A stretch of 64,000 nucleotides of DNA from Rhizobium subbaraonis (GTDB lineage: Bacteria > Pseudomonadota > Alphaproteobacteria > Rhizobiales > Rhizobiaceae): positions 96,725-160,724 of the forward strand of contig NZ_OBQD01000014.1 of the NCBI RefSeq assembly GCF_900220975.1. The letters are read 5' to 3'. The notes beneath the pieces are model-generated. The model saw only the letters and a program-made list of their open reading frames with translations. It was not told where the DNA came from and searched no databases. Below, piece after piece: positions 8,923-20,300 of this stretch (the first letter of the stretch is position 1; each line of letters opens with the position of its first letter). The position numbers were made by a program, and so were the translations under genes.

Positions 8923-9822
8923 TTAAAGGCGGGTCTGCACCTCGGCCATCAGGGGAATGGCTGGCTGCGCTCCAGATTTCGTGCATGCAAGAGAGCCCGC
9001 CACGACTGCGCGCCGCAATGCGGACGCGAAATCAAGGCCGGCGTCGAGAGCGGCGGCAAGATATCCGCAAAAAGTGTCGCCGGCACCTACGGTATCAACG
9101 GGTGTGATCTTCAGGCCCTCGGCGCGGTGCACGTTTCCTTCATGAATGGCCACCGCTCCGTCGGCGCCCAGCGTCACGACGAGCGTGCGGCCGGAATGCG
9201 CATGAAGCCTCTTCATTGCATCCAGCCTATGTTGTTCCGACTGAACCGGTGCGCCGACCAGCGCTTCGAACTCGGTCTCGTTTGCGACGACGATGTCGGC
9301 TGCGGCGTAGAGACGGATGGCATCGGACGTCATCGGCGCGACATTGAAGATGGAGACGACACCTTTTTCCCGCGCCGCCACAAGAGCAGCCTCGACAGCG
9401 CGCGGCGGAATTTCCATCTGCAGAACGAGCGTCTCGCCTGCATTCATCCCTTCGAGCACGGAACGCGCGTCGCTCTCTTCAACCTGACCGTTCGCTCCGG
9501 GCACGACCACGATCGCATTCTCACCACCGGCGTCCACAACCACATGGGCGGTTCCTGTGGATTGTTCGACCGCTCGCACGAGCGACAGATCGACGGAGGC
9601 GTCCTTCAGCAGGGCCAGAGCTTCGGCACCAAAGGGATCGTGGCCAACGGCTCCCGCCATGCGCACGCCCGCACCGGCGCGACGCGCCGCCAGTGCCTGA
9701 TTGGCTCCCTTGCCGCCGGGCGACGCGGAGGACTGCAGGCCGGCTACCGTCTCTCCAGGGCGTGGCATCTTGCTTGCGATGGCGACGAGATCCATGTTGA
9801 TGGAGCCGAAAACCGTTATCAT
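8923..9822 (-). CDS. rbsK: ribokinase (PfkB family)
   Basis: 299-residue sugar kinase phosphorylating ribose to ribose 5-phosphate. It shows the N-terminal ribokinase signature (VFGSINMDLVAIASKMPRPGET), the GGKGANQALAARRAGA substrate motif and the PfkB signature 2 with the catalytic base (DTVGAGDTFCGYLAAAL). It lies 21 bp downstream of the MarR gene of the nicotinate cluster and is probably transcribed with it. Ribokinase is not part of the known nicotinate pathway. A role in using ribose released from nicotinate ribosides is conceivable but is inference. Confidence 0.88.
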   Translation of the reverse strand: MITVFGSINMDLVAIASKMPRPGETVAGLQSSASPGGKGANQALAARRAGAGVRMAGAVGHDPFGAEALALLKDASVDLSLVRAVEQSTGTAHVVVDAGGENAIVVVPGANGQVEESDARSVLEGMNAGETLVLQMEIPPRAVEAALVAAREKGVVSIFNVAPMTSDAIRLYAAADIVVANETEFEALVGAPVQSEQHRLDAMKRLHAHSGRTLVVTLGADGAVAIHEGNVHRAEGLKITPVDTVGAGDTFCGYLAAALDAGLDFASALRRAVVAGSLACTKSGAQPAIPLMAEVQTRL

Positions 9823-9843
9823 GTCTGTCCTGCCTTATTCACA

Positions 9844-10323
9844 TCACGGATCGCTGCTGTTGTCTTCACGCTCGGCGGTCACATCGTCCTCGCCGATTTT
9901 CCGCAGCAGGTACAGCAATGCCACCTGTTCGGCGACGTTCAGCCTGCACATGGTCTTTTCGGTAATCGTCTTCGCTTTCGGATACATTTCCTCAAGCACC
10001 GCCTCGCCCGCCGGCAGCAGCGACATGATGACTTTCCGGCCATCATTGGCATCGCGCGAAATGTCGATCAGTCCGCGCGCCTTGAGCCGGTCGACGATGC
10101 CGCGGATGGTCGCCTGATCGACGGCCGTCGCCTTGACCAGCTCGGCCTGGGAAACCGGACCCAGGTCATGCAGGGCGCAAAGCGTCACGAACTGCACCGA
10201 TGTCAGGCTGGGATCGGTGGCATTGTCCTGGAAGATCGCGAGGTGCCGCTGGTAGGCCTTCCGCAACAGGTGCCCCACCTGTTCGGTTACGCGATAGCGG
10301 TCCTGCCCATCATGTTCGTCCAT
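9844..10323 (-). CDS. nicR: MarR-family regulator, NicR-like
   Basis: 159-residue MarR regulator with a winged helix (SQAELVKATAVDQATIRGIVDRLKARGLI) and the wing DANDGRKVIMSL. Located at the downstream end of the nicotinate cluster, it is the best candidate for the pathway repressor, as NicR is in Pseudomonas putida. It is clearly paralogous to the MarR gene at 30682 (shared QRHxxIF, TIxGxVDRL and LLRKI segments). ATG 10323 follows GGTAGAG; a start at 10359 is possible. The likely operators are the AGCGTRTACGCT palindromes at 16511 and 16640. The symbol is by position and family, not proof. Confidence 0.82.
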   Translation of the reverse strand: MDEHDGQDRYRVTEQVGHLLRKAYQRHLAIFQDNATDPSLTSVQFVTLCALHDLGPVSQAELVKATAVDQATIRGIVDRLKARGLIDISRDANDGRKVIMSLLPAGEAVLEEMYPKAKTITEKTMCRLNVAEQVALLYLLRKIGEDDVTAEREDNSSDP

Positions 10324-10515
10324 GTCTCTACCTACAGCCTTCGTCTGCCGATCCAGCAATATGTTCCTTCTAGACGCCGAAACACCGCAGTAAAATCGGC
10401 CCGAGGCGGATGACCCCTAAAAAAGACGTAGCGGCTGCACAAGTGCTGGCAGCACGGGCTCCTCAGCCGGCTTATCCGCGATGGTGCAGGGCACCACCGC
10501 GGACGAAACGCCGGT

Positions 10516-11829
10516 TCATTCGAGCGCCTGGCTCTTCGTCTCGACATCGATCAGCCAAACGCTCAGCGCCCCCAGCAGCAGAAGCCCGGAGATGATGCCC
10601 AGCGCCAGCCCGAAGCTGCTGCTCATGATCGGTGCGACGATCGAGGGCGCAAGCAGGCCGCCGAAGCGTGCTACCGAGCCTGCGGTGCCCATGCCGCTGG
10701 CGCGCAGCCCCGTCGGATAGACCTCTGGTGTGAAGGCATAGATTGCACCCCAGGTCCCAAGCAGCGCAAAGCTCATGAGGAGCGACGCGCTCACCACCAC
10801 TTCCAGTGTCTGCCCCAGCCCGTATGCCAACGTGCCGACGGCGCTCAGCAGAAGGAAGCCGATCAGGGTTGGCTTGCGGCCCCACCGTTCGACGCCGTAG
10901 GCAGCCAGCGCGTAGCCGGGCAACTGGGCGATTGCCAGGAGCACCAGAAAGAGCTGACCACGGAGGAAGCCGAACCCATCATTCGCCAGCTTGACCGGCA
11001 GATAGACGAACACGCCGTAATAGGAAACCGAGATCAGCAACCAGGCCAGCATCAAGAAGACGCTTCGGCGACGGAGTTCAGGCGATAGCAGGGCGGCGAG
11101 TGATTTGCTTTCGGGCTTCTGCGGCATCAGCGGTGGAATTTCCGTGGTATTGCCGTTGGCCTTCGCAACCCGCTGGAGGACCTGACGGGCCTCCGCCGAC
11201 TTTCCTTTTCGGCTGAGGTAAAGTGGCGATTCCGGCACATAGAACCGCAGCCCCACACCGATGAGGGCCGGAAGTCCGGTGACGAAGAAGATCGTTCTCC
11301 ATGCCTCACCGCCTTGGCTGCCTGCAGCAAGCGCCAGAAACGCGAGTGCTACGGTGCCGACGGCCCAGAAGCCTTCAAGCAGCACGAGCCAGCGTCCGCG
11401 ACGATCGGCGGGCAGGAATTCGGCCATCATCGCATAGTCGACCGGCAGCGTGCCGCCGACGCCGACACCTGTCAGAAAGCGCGCAACATAGAGCCACTGC
11501 AGGTCGGGTGCGAAGGCCGAGGCGACGCCAAACACGGCATCCAGGATAATGGCGGCAAAAAGAACCGGCCGGCGACCAATACGATCGGCGAGGCGGCCGA
11601 AAACGAAGGCGCCGATGAGCATCCCAAGAAAGAACATCGTGCCGGTCTGCAGAGCTTGCGGAACGGTAATGCCGAAACTTGCAGCAATCGATGGCGCAGT
11701 GAAGCCGATTGCCAGGACCTGCATGGCGTCCGCGGCCCAGACCAGACCGAAGATGACAAACAGGCGACGCTGGAACGTGCCGACGCCGGCGGTTTGGATT
11801 GCTTGTTCTACTGAAACTGGTGTTTGCAT
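10516..11829 (-). CDS. MFS transporter, NiaP/SV2-like, probable nicotinate importer
   Basis: 437-residue major facilitator with twelve predicted helices. The signature loop GRLADRIGRRPVLF follows helix 2 and PESPLYLSRKGK sits in the central loop; both are typical of the sugar/SV2 branch that includes the niacin transporter NiaP and aromatic-acid carriers. It lies directly downstream of nicX in the nicotinate operon, so nicotinate or hydroxynicotinate uptake is the natural substrate. It is not the same family as every known Nic transporter (for example NicT), so the substrate is inferred from context. Confidence 0.82.
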   Translation of the reverse strand: MQTPVSVEQAIQTAGVGTFQRRLFVIFGLVWAADAMQVLAIGFTAPSIAASFGITVPQALQTGTMFFLGMLIGAFVFGRLADRIGRRPVLFAAIILDAVFGVASAFAPDLQWLYVARFLTGVGVGGTLPVDYAMMAEFLPADRRGRWLVLLEGFWAVGTVALAFLALAAGSQGGEAWRTIFFVTGLPALIGVGLRFYVPESPLYLSRKGKSAEARQVLQRVAKANGNTTEIPPLMPQKPESKSLAALLSPELRRRSVFLMLAWLLISVSYYGVFVYLPVKLANDGFGFLRGQLFLVLLAIAQLPGYALAAYGVERWGRKPTLIGFLLLSAVGTLAYGLGQTLEVVVSASLLMSFALLGTWGAIYAFTPEVYPTGLRASGMGTAGSVARFGGLLAPSIVAPIMSSSFGLALGIISGLLLLGALSVWLIDVETKSQALE

Positions 11830-11955
11830 GGAGACCCCTCATGTCGATTGATGCCAGATTTTCTTGTCGCGCCTCGCTGTGCGCGTGCCGTGATCTATCG
11901 TCACGTTGCTGGCCGCCATCGTCGGGCGGCCAGGGACTTGTTCGGCCAGTTCGCC

Positions 11956-12984
11956 TCAGCCGAAGTTGTGCTGCATTTCCTTCACGGCGATGTCGCCGTC
12001 GAGCACCATCGGCTCGTCATCGAGGAAGAGGCTGCAACCGCGCATCGGAATGTCCAGATGGCATGCGGTGTCGTTCGGGCCGCCCAGCTCGTTGTTCGGG
12101 CCGGTGGAGAACATGACGTTTCCGTAGAAGGAGCGCAGTTCCATGCCCATGCCGCCGCCGAAGTCGCAAAGGCCGTGCCAGTTGGCACGGTGGTCCAACC
12201 CCCAGCCGACATGCGACATGCCCATGCCGCGCGGATCGTTGAAGGTCTTCATGTAGGACTTGATGAGGTCGGCCTCGAGGCCTCCACGGATGTCCTGAAT
12301 GAAGCCCTTCTCGATCGTGTAGATGACCGGCTCGCGGACATAGATGTTGAGCGGGAGCAGGACATCCCCGGGTGCCAGAACGATCTGGCCGTCGACGCCG
12401 TCGTCGGCAGCACCCGAGAACACGAAGGCCGCCGGCCAATGGTCCCAACGGCCTGCCTCGTCGGTGCAGCCGTATTCGCCGACCGTCGGATAGACGCCCA
12501 TCTTGTAGAGAACGTCGGTACCCGCTTTGCTGGTGATCCGAAGGGTCTTCGCCTTCTTCATGTATTCCACGCCGACTTCGACGCGCTCGCGAAGCTGCTT
12601 TGTCGGCATGAGCCGGCCGAGCAGCGGCGCGGGTTCGACCGCCGTCAGAACACGCGCACCGGCGGCCTGGATCGCCATCTGTTCCGGACTGAACAGAAGG
12701 AAGATCAGGTCGACCACCATGTCCGCCTTCTTCAGCGCTTCGACGGCTTCGGGGTTTCCGGCAAGCCCGGTCTGGCCGACGGCCCAGCTTCCATCGCCGG
12801 GAAGCGGAGCAGGCAGGCGCAGATGATACATGCGCGCGCCCAGACGCTGGCCGGCTGCCAAAAAGGCATCAGCGTAGTCGAGCCGCTCGTCTCCCTGCGA
12901 GAGCACGACGACCTTTTCACCTTCATGAACGCCGCTCTGCTTCAATTGCTCAAGGCACAGTTCCGTGAATACACTTCTGTCCAT
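11956..12984 (-). CDS. nicX: 2,5-dihydroxypyridine 5,6-dioxygenase
   Basis: Non-heme Fe(II) dioxygenase that opens the ring of 2,5-dihydroxypyridine to N-formylmaleamate, the key ring-cleavage step of nicotinate breakdown. The 342-residue protein belongs to the aminopeptidase-like NicX family. His265 (GLDHRAN) and the His309-x-Asp311 pair (ACHLDIPM) fit the iron-binding triad reported for NicX. It lies between nicF and the transporter gene in the same strand order as the rest of the pathway. Automated pipelines often label this family leucyl aminopeptidase; the operon context decides for NicX. Confidence 0.92.
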   Translation of the reverse strand: MDRSVFTELCLEQLKQSGVHEGEKVVVLSQGDERLDYADAFLAAGQRLGARMYHLRLPAPLPGDGSWAVGQTGLAGNPEAVEALKKADMVVDLIFLLFSPEQMAIQAAGARVLTAVEPAPLLGRLMPTKQLRERVEVGVEYMKKAKTLRITSKAGTDVLYKMGVYPTVGEYGCTDEAGRWDHWPAAFVFSGAADDGVDGQIVLAPGDVLLPLNIYVREPVIYTIEKGFIQDIRGGLEADLIKSYMKTFNDPRGMGMSHVGWGLDHRANWHGLCDFGGGMGMELRSFYGNVMFSTGPNNELGGPNDTACHLDIPMRGCSLFLDDEPMVLDGDIAVKEMQHNFG

Positions 12985-13041
12985 CTTTGTCGGTCCTCTG
13001 GTTGGCTGTTCTTGTTTTCGTTCGTAACGCTATGTCGAAGG

Positions 13042-13677
13042 CTACGGACAGTTCGCGCCGCCGAAGGCTGCAATCGCATCCTCGCGGGAGACGACGTCGC
13101 CGTATTTGCTGTCGATGTCGAAGAGATTGGCATTGTGCGGATCGGGATGACGGTCGCCGACGCAGTCGCCGACGACGATCGTGCGGAACCCGTGCTGGAC
13201 GGCGTCCACAGCACTGGCCCGGATGCAGCCGCTTGTCGAGCAACCGGCGAGCACGACCGTATCGATACCCTGCGCATGAAGATGCGAGGCGAGGCTCGTG
13301 CCGAAGAACGCGCTGGCGTATTGCTTGACGATCACCAGTTCGCCGGCAGCCGGCACCACTTCATCGCAGAACTCGGCCAGTTCGTTGCCCTCGACCATGG
13401 CCCTCATCACCGGCGCCTTCTGGACCCATATGCCGCCGTCGGCGCAATTTTCCGCCAGATAGAGTATTCGTGTATGGATCACCGGCACGCCGGCGCGGCG
13501 GGCCGCCTCGATCAGGTGAGGCGTGCGGGCGACTGCGTCGACCACACCGGGCGCATAGAGGGGGGAACCCTCGATCGTGTAGCCCTTAAGGAAATCGATG
13601 ACGAGAAGAGCCGGGCGCTGGCCGAAGCCGATGCGGTTTCCCCAGACACCCTTGTAGTTGGCTTCGGCGCTCTGCAT
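13042..13677 (-). CDS. nicF: maleamate amidohydrolase
   Basis: Isochorismatase-fold cysteine amidase that hydrolyses maleamate to maleate and ammonia. It has 211 residues with the catalytic triad visible as Asp28 (LLVIDFL), Lys118 (VIVKQYASAFFGT) and Cys151 (CSTSGCIRA). ATG 13677 is preceded by GAGGAG at good spacing; a longer frame to 13719 runs into the nicE end. The gene begins 10 bp after nicE, inside the nicC-D-E-F-X unit. It is closely related to N-carbamoylsarcosine amidases, but the context fixes the role. Confidence 0.93.
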   Translation of the reverse strand: MQSAEANYKGVWGNRIGFGQRPALLVIDFLKGYTIEGSPLYAPGVVDAVARTPHLIEAARRAGVPVIHTRILYLAENCADGGIWVQKAPVMRAMVEGNELAEFCDEVVPAAGELVIVKQYASAFFGTSLASHLHAQGIDTVVLAGCSTSGCIRASAVDAVQHGFRTIVVGDCVGDRHPDPHNANLFDIDSKYGDVVSREDAIAAFGGANCP

Positions 13678-13687
13678 GGCGGGCTCC

Positions 13688-14440
13688 TCAGTATGCGCCG
13701 GAGAGCAACGCGCCGGCACCCGGCGCTACAGCCTCGAGGCCAAGCGCCTTCAGCATGCAGTATGTCGTCGCGACCGCTGCGGTCACGACCGGCTTGCCTG
13801 TCATCGCCTCGACCTTGGCGATCACCGGCAGCGAAGGCATCTGCACGCATGCCGACAGCACGATGACGTCCACCTCGGAGAGGTCGAGCGTCTGGACGAT
13901 TGCCGGAAGGTTCTCCGGATCGTGGCGGGCGACGTCGAGATTGTCCGGGATTTCCAGGGCCCGCCAATCCATGACCTCGAAGCCTTCCTCGCGAATGTAG
14001 TTCACGACGAGTTCGGTCAGCGGCTTCATGTAGGGCGCGACGACCGCGATCTTCTTGGCGTTCATCACCTTCAGGCCTTCGACCAGAGCGCCGGCGCTGG
14101 TGACGACGGGAATGTTCGTGTCGTTCTCCTGCGTGCGTCCCCTCAGCCGCGCCTCGGACTGGCGGTGATAGCCGAGGCCCATTGCCATGATGGCGACGAG
14201 GCAGGCATAGCCCAGCACATCGACGCGGGCGTCAGAGAGCTCCACGGCGCAGCGGTCGGACTCGGCGTCCATCGCCGCCAGCTCTTCCTTCACGACCTTC
14301 TTCATACGCATGCGGCTCGAATGAAAGGTGAAGCGCTCCGGGCGGATCGACTGACGCGCCGTCAGCATCGCCGGGATTTCGGTTTCCATCGTGGTGTTGG
14401 AACTGGGAACGATCTGGCCGATTCTATAGATGTTCTGCAC
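13688..14440 (-). CDS. nicE: maleate cis-trans isomerase
   Basis: Converts maleate to fumarate, the last step that feeds nicotinate carbon into the TCA cycle. The 250-residue protein belongs to the Asp/Glu racemase superfamily and keeps the two catalytic cysteines, Cys80 (LGYACLVA) and Cys198 (LSACVQMPS). The start is a GTG at 14440 with GAGGAC upstream. It sits between nicD (71 bp away) and nicF (10 bp away). Confidence 0.93.
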   Translation of the reverse strand: MQNIYRIGQIVPSSNTTMETEIPAMLTARQSIRPERFTFHSSRMRMKKVVKEELAAMDAESDRCAVELSDARVDVLGYACLVAIMAMGLGYHRQSEARLRGRTQENDTNIPVVTSAGALVEGLKVMNAKKIAVVAPYMKPLTELVVNYIREEGFEVMDWRALEIPDNLDVARHDPENLPAIVQTLDLSEVDVIVLSACVQMPSLPVIAKVEAMTGKPVVTAAVATTYCMLKALGLEAVAPGAGALLSGAY

Positions 14441-14511
14441 GGAATTTGTCCTCTGGTATCAGGCTTGCATTCGAACGAAGCGGCGTCGAAAGCACGCCGC
14501 AGCCTTCATCA

Positions 14512-16493
<1,982 letters not shown>

Positions 16494-16510
16494 CTATTGG
16501 CGCGATAATA

Positions 16511-16522
16511 AGCGTGTACGCT
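16511..16522. promoter_or_regulatory. operator-like palindrome O1 (AGCGTGTACGCT)
   Basis: Near-perfect 12-bp palindrome 66 bp upstream of the nicC start. It differs from the second copy at a single central base. Probable binding site of the MarR/NicR-like regulator. Confidence 0.65.
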
Positions 16523-16639
16523 TTAAATGACAATAGCAAAATGGCGGGGTGGGCGGCAGATCACGCAGATGATTCAACTTGATGCGCTCGATTCTGTTGT
16601 TTTGTCATCCTTATTCATCATTGCCATTCATCAAGTTAT

Positions 16640-16651
16640 AGCGTATACGCT
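16640..16651. promoter_or_regulatory. operator-like palindrome O2 (AGCGTATACGCT)
   Basis: Perfect 12-bp palindrome flanked by TTAT and TTAT-like sequence, 219 bp before the nicA ATG. Same core and arms as O1. Proposed operator for the nicAB promoter. Confidence 0.68.
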
Positions 16652-16870
16652 GGTTATAAATATAAGGGGCGCACCCGGCGAGCGCGTGGCGGAAGATCGC
16701 GCGTCGCATCGGAGTGCAAATAGAAATCTGACGTCGACGGCCGTCGTCCGTCGCGGGAATGGGAGTGATTATGGCCATTATTGCCATCTTGCGCCGGGCA
16801 GAGCTCGCGCAGTCGGGCGACCGGGCACCCTGCTGTTGCGATCGGGGATGATCCGGTGGTCGCAATACCG

Positions 16871-17371
16871 ATGCAAATCAACGTCAACGGCGAGGCCTGC
16901 AGCATCGAGGCCGATCCAAAGACGCCCCTTCTTTACATCCTGCGGAACGATCTGGCCCTGAACGGGCCGAAATACGGATGCGGGCTCGGCGAGTGCGGGG
17001 CCTGCGCGGTCCTGGTCGATGGGCGTGCAGTGCGCTCCTGCACCATACCGCTCTCGGCTATCGCAGATCGCGAGGTCATCACACTGGAAGGGTTGGCCAC
17101 GGGCGAGGAACTCCATCCCGTGCAGCGTGCCTTCATCGAGGAGGCCGCCGCGCAATGCGGCTATTGTCTGAACGGAATGATCATGGCGACTGCGGCCCTT
17201 GTCGCGGCAAAGGTGAACGCCGACGAGGCCGATATTCGCGAAGCTCTGCGGCATCACCTCTGCCGCTGCGGAACACATATGGAAATCTTGGCGGCGGCGC
17301 GGCGGGCAGTGCGCTATGCGCAGTCCGAGCGTCAAGTCGCCCCGACGTCGGAAGCGGAGAAGCAGGCATGA
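16871..17371 (+). CDS. nicA: nicotinate dehydrogenase small subunit, [2Fe-2S] protein
   Basis: Electron-transfer subunit of the two-component nicotinate hydroxylase that converts nicotinate to 6-hydroxynicotinate. The 166-residue protein has the ferredoxin-type cluster cysteines Cys37, Cys42, Cys45 and Cys57 (YGCGLGECGAC, RSCTIP) and the second cluster cysteines Cys96, Cys99, Cys131 and Cys133 (QCGYC, LCRCG) of the xanthine dehydrogenase family. ATG 16871 matches NicA N-termini (QINVNG); an in-frame GTG at 16856 with GGGG upstream is a fair alternative. The stop overlaps the nicB ATG by 4 bp. Confidence 0.94.
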   Translation: MQINVNGEACSIEADPKTPLLYILRNDLALNGPKYGCGLGECGACAVLVDGRAVRSCTIPLSAIADREVITLEGLATGEELHPVQRAFIEEAAAQCGYCLNGMIMATAALVAAKVNADEADIREALRHHLCRCGTHMEILAAARRAVRYAQSERQVAPTSEAEKQA

Positions 17372-20300
17372 TCCGGGATGAAGAACAGTACGGATCCGCT
17401 ACGGCGGCTGCCTCCGGGCAGCTCTGCGTGTACGCTGCCGGCGCCGGCGGCCGCATCTATCTTTCGATCGATCAGGCCGGTGTCGTCCGTGCCTTCAACG
17501 GTCACGTCGACCTCGGCACCGGAATACGCACTTCGCTGGCCCAGATCGTGGCCGAAGAGCTGGACGTTCCGTTCAGCCATGTCGAGATGATCCTCGGCGA
17601 TACCCGGACTGGCCCGGACCAGGGTGCCACGATCGCGAGCGAAACCATTCAGGTCACGGCGATCCCGCTGCGGCAGGCGAGCGCCACGGCCAGAGCCTAT
17701 CTCCTCGACAAGGCAGCGGCGCACCTCGACGCGCCAAGGGACAGGATCATCCTCGACGAGGGGATGATCCGGGGGAGCGAGGGCGAGAACTGGAACATTC
17801 CGATCGGCGACCTGATCGCCGGCGAGGACATAAGGCTGGAGATCGACCCGGATGCTCCTGTCAAGCCGGTCTCGTCCTATCGGCTGGTCGGCGCGTCGCG
17901 GCCGCGTGTCGATATCCCCGCCAAGGCGACCGGAAAATGGACCTATGTGCACGACGTGCGCGTGCCGGGCATGCTGCATGGCCGTGTTGTTCGCCCGCCT
18001 TACGCCGGCTTCGATCACGGCGACCACGTCGGAAACAGCCTGATTGCGGTGGACGAGGCATCTGTCGCTCATATCGACGGCCTCGTCGCAGTCGTGGCGA
18101 TCGGGGACTTCGTCGGCGTGGTGGCCACGCGCGAGGAGAATGCGGCCGAAGCAGCGCGGAGCCTGAAGGTCGACTGGCGCCCTGCTCCCCATCAGCCGGA
18201 CCTGAATTCGCCCGAGAACGCCCTTCGCGCCAATCCGGCGACGCCACGCAAGCTTGCCGACAGGGGCAATGTCGATCTCGCACTGGCGGCCAGCCCGCAA
18301 CCGATGGACCGAACCTACGTCTGGCCGTACCAGATGCATGCCTCGATCGGTCCCTCCTGCGCGGTCGCGGACTATCGCGACGGTCGGCTCACGGTGTGGT
18401 CCGGTACGCAGAATCCGTTTCCGATGCGCCGCGATCTGGCCCTCCTGCTCGACATCCCCGAAGACGTCATCGTGGTGGAAAGGCTCGAGGCGGCCGGTTG
18501 CTACGGGCGCAACTGCGCTGACGACGTGACCGCCGATGCCGCCCTTCTGTCGCGCGCGGTCGGCGCGCCTGTGCGCGTCCAGCTGACCCGCGAGCAGGAG
18601 CATTCCTGGGAGCCGAAAGGTGCGGCCCAGGTGATGGATGTTCGCGGAGGTCTGGATATGGAAGGCGGGCCGGCGGCCTACGATTTCCAGACGCGATACC
18701 CCTCCAACCTCGCCCCCACGCTGCCGCTCATTCTTACGGGCAAGGTGCCCCCCATAGCGGACGTCTTGCAAATGGGGGACCGGACAGCAATCCCGCCCTA
18801 CGCCTATGGCAATCTGAGGGTGACCGTCCACGACATGCCGCCGATCGCGCGCGCCTCGTGGTTTCGCGGCGTCTCTGCGATGCCGAATACGTTCGCGCAC
18901 GAATGCTACGTCGATGAGCTTGCAGCCGCAGCCGGCGTCGATCCCATCGAGTACCGGCTGCGCTATCTGCACGATCCGCGCGCGGTCGACCTCGTGCGCG
19001 CGGTCGCCGAGCGGTCGAAGTGGGTTCCGCATACGACGCACGGCACGCTGGGCGGCGAAGGAGACCTGCTTTACGGGCGTGGCTTCGCCTATGCCGTCTA
19101 CGTGCACGGCAAGTTTCCCGGAACCGCCGCCGCCTGGGCGGCGTGGGTGGCCGACGTCGCGGTCAACAAGAAGACCGGCGAGGTCGCGGTGACCAAGGTG
19201 ATCTGCGGCCAGGATTCCGGCCTGATGATCAACCCCGACGGGGTCCGGCACCAGATCCACGGCAACATCATCCAGTCGACAAGCCGCGTGCTGAAGGAGA
19301 AGGTCGATTTCTCCTCGACCGCCGTGACCTCGAAGGAGTGGGGCGGCTATCCGCTGATCACGTTCCCGGAGGTGCCGGATATCGACGTGCTGATGATCCC
19401 AAGGCAGGACGAGCCGCCGCTCGGCGTGGGCGAATCCGCCTCCGTCCCGAGTGCGGCCGCCATTGCGAATGCCGTGTACGACGCGACCGGCATCCGCTTC
19501 CGCGAGCTGCCCTTCACGCCGGAGAAGATTCTCGCAGGGCTGAACGGCGACGAGCCGCGCCGTCCGCAAGCCGCTTCCCGGAAACGGTGGTGGCGCAACA
19601 TCGGCCTGTCGGTGGCAGGCAGCGTTGCGGCTTTGTCCGGGCTGGCGACGATGGCATCGCCCTGGCGCCCGGCCATTCCGAGCATCGAGCGTCCGGGCAG
19701 CGACGTCTACAGTGCGGCGACGATCGAGCGCGGCCGCCTTGCGGCCGCGGCCGGCGCCTGCAACGTCTGTCATGTCGGGAACGACGGGACGCCATTTGCC
19801 GGAGGTCGTCGTTTCGACACGCCCTTCGGCGCCGTATATGCCACCAACATCACCCCAGATGTGGAGAACGGAATTGGCGGCTGGTCCTACACAGCCTTCG
19901 AACGTGCGATGCGCGAAGGTGTCAGCCGCGACGGGCGGCACCTCTACCCCGCCCACCCCTATACGTCCTTCGCCGGCGCAGACGACGCCGACCTGCAGGC
20001 GCTCTATGCCTATCTGACCACACAGCAGCCGGTCGCCCAGCGCGCGCCGGAAACCAAGCTGAAGTTCCCCTACAGTTTCCGGCCGATGATGGCCGGATGG
20101 AACGCCATGTTCCACAAGGCCGAGCCGTTCAAGTACGATGCGAGCCGCGACAGCCAATGGAACCGCGGCGCCTATCTGGTGGAAACGCTGGGCCATTGCT
20201 CGGCCTGCCACACCGAGCGGAATGTCCTCGGTGCGGAAAAAGGCGGTGCGGCGCATCTTTCCGGCGGCTTCGTCGACGGGTGGGAAGCACCGGCTCTGAA

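Noticed and set aside
10424..10452. Intrinsic terminator after the MFS gene
   Set aside because: A GTGCT/AGCAC hairpin and a short T-run occur on the minus strand, but they are separated by about 17 bases, so the layout is not convincing.
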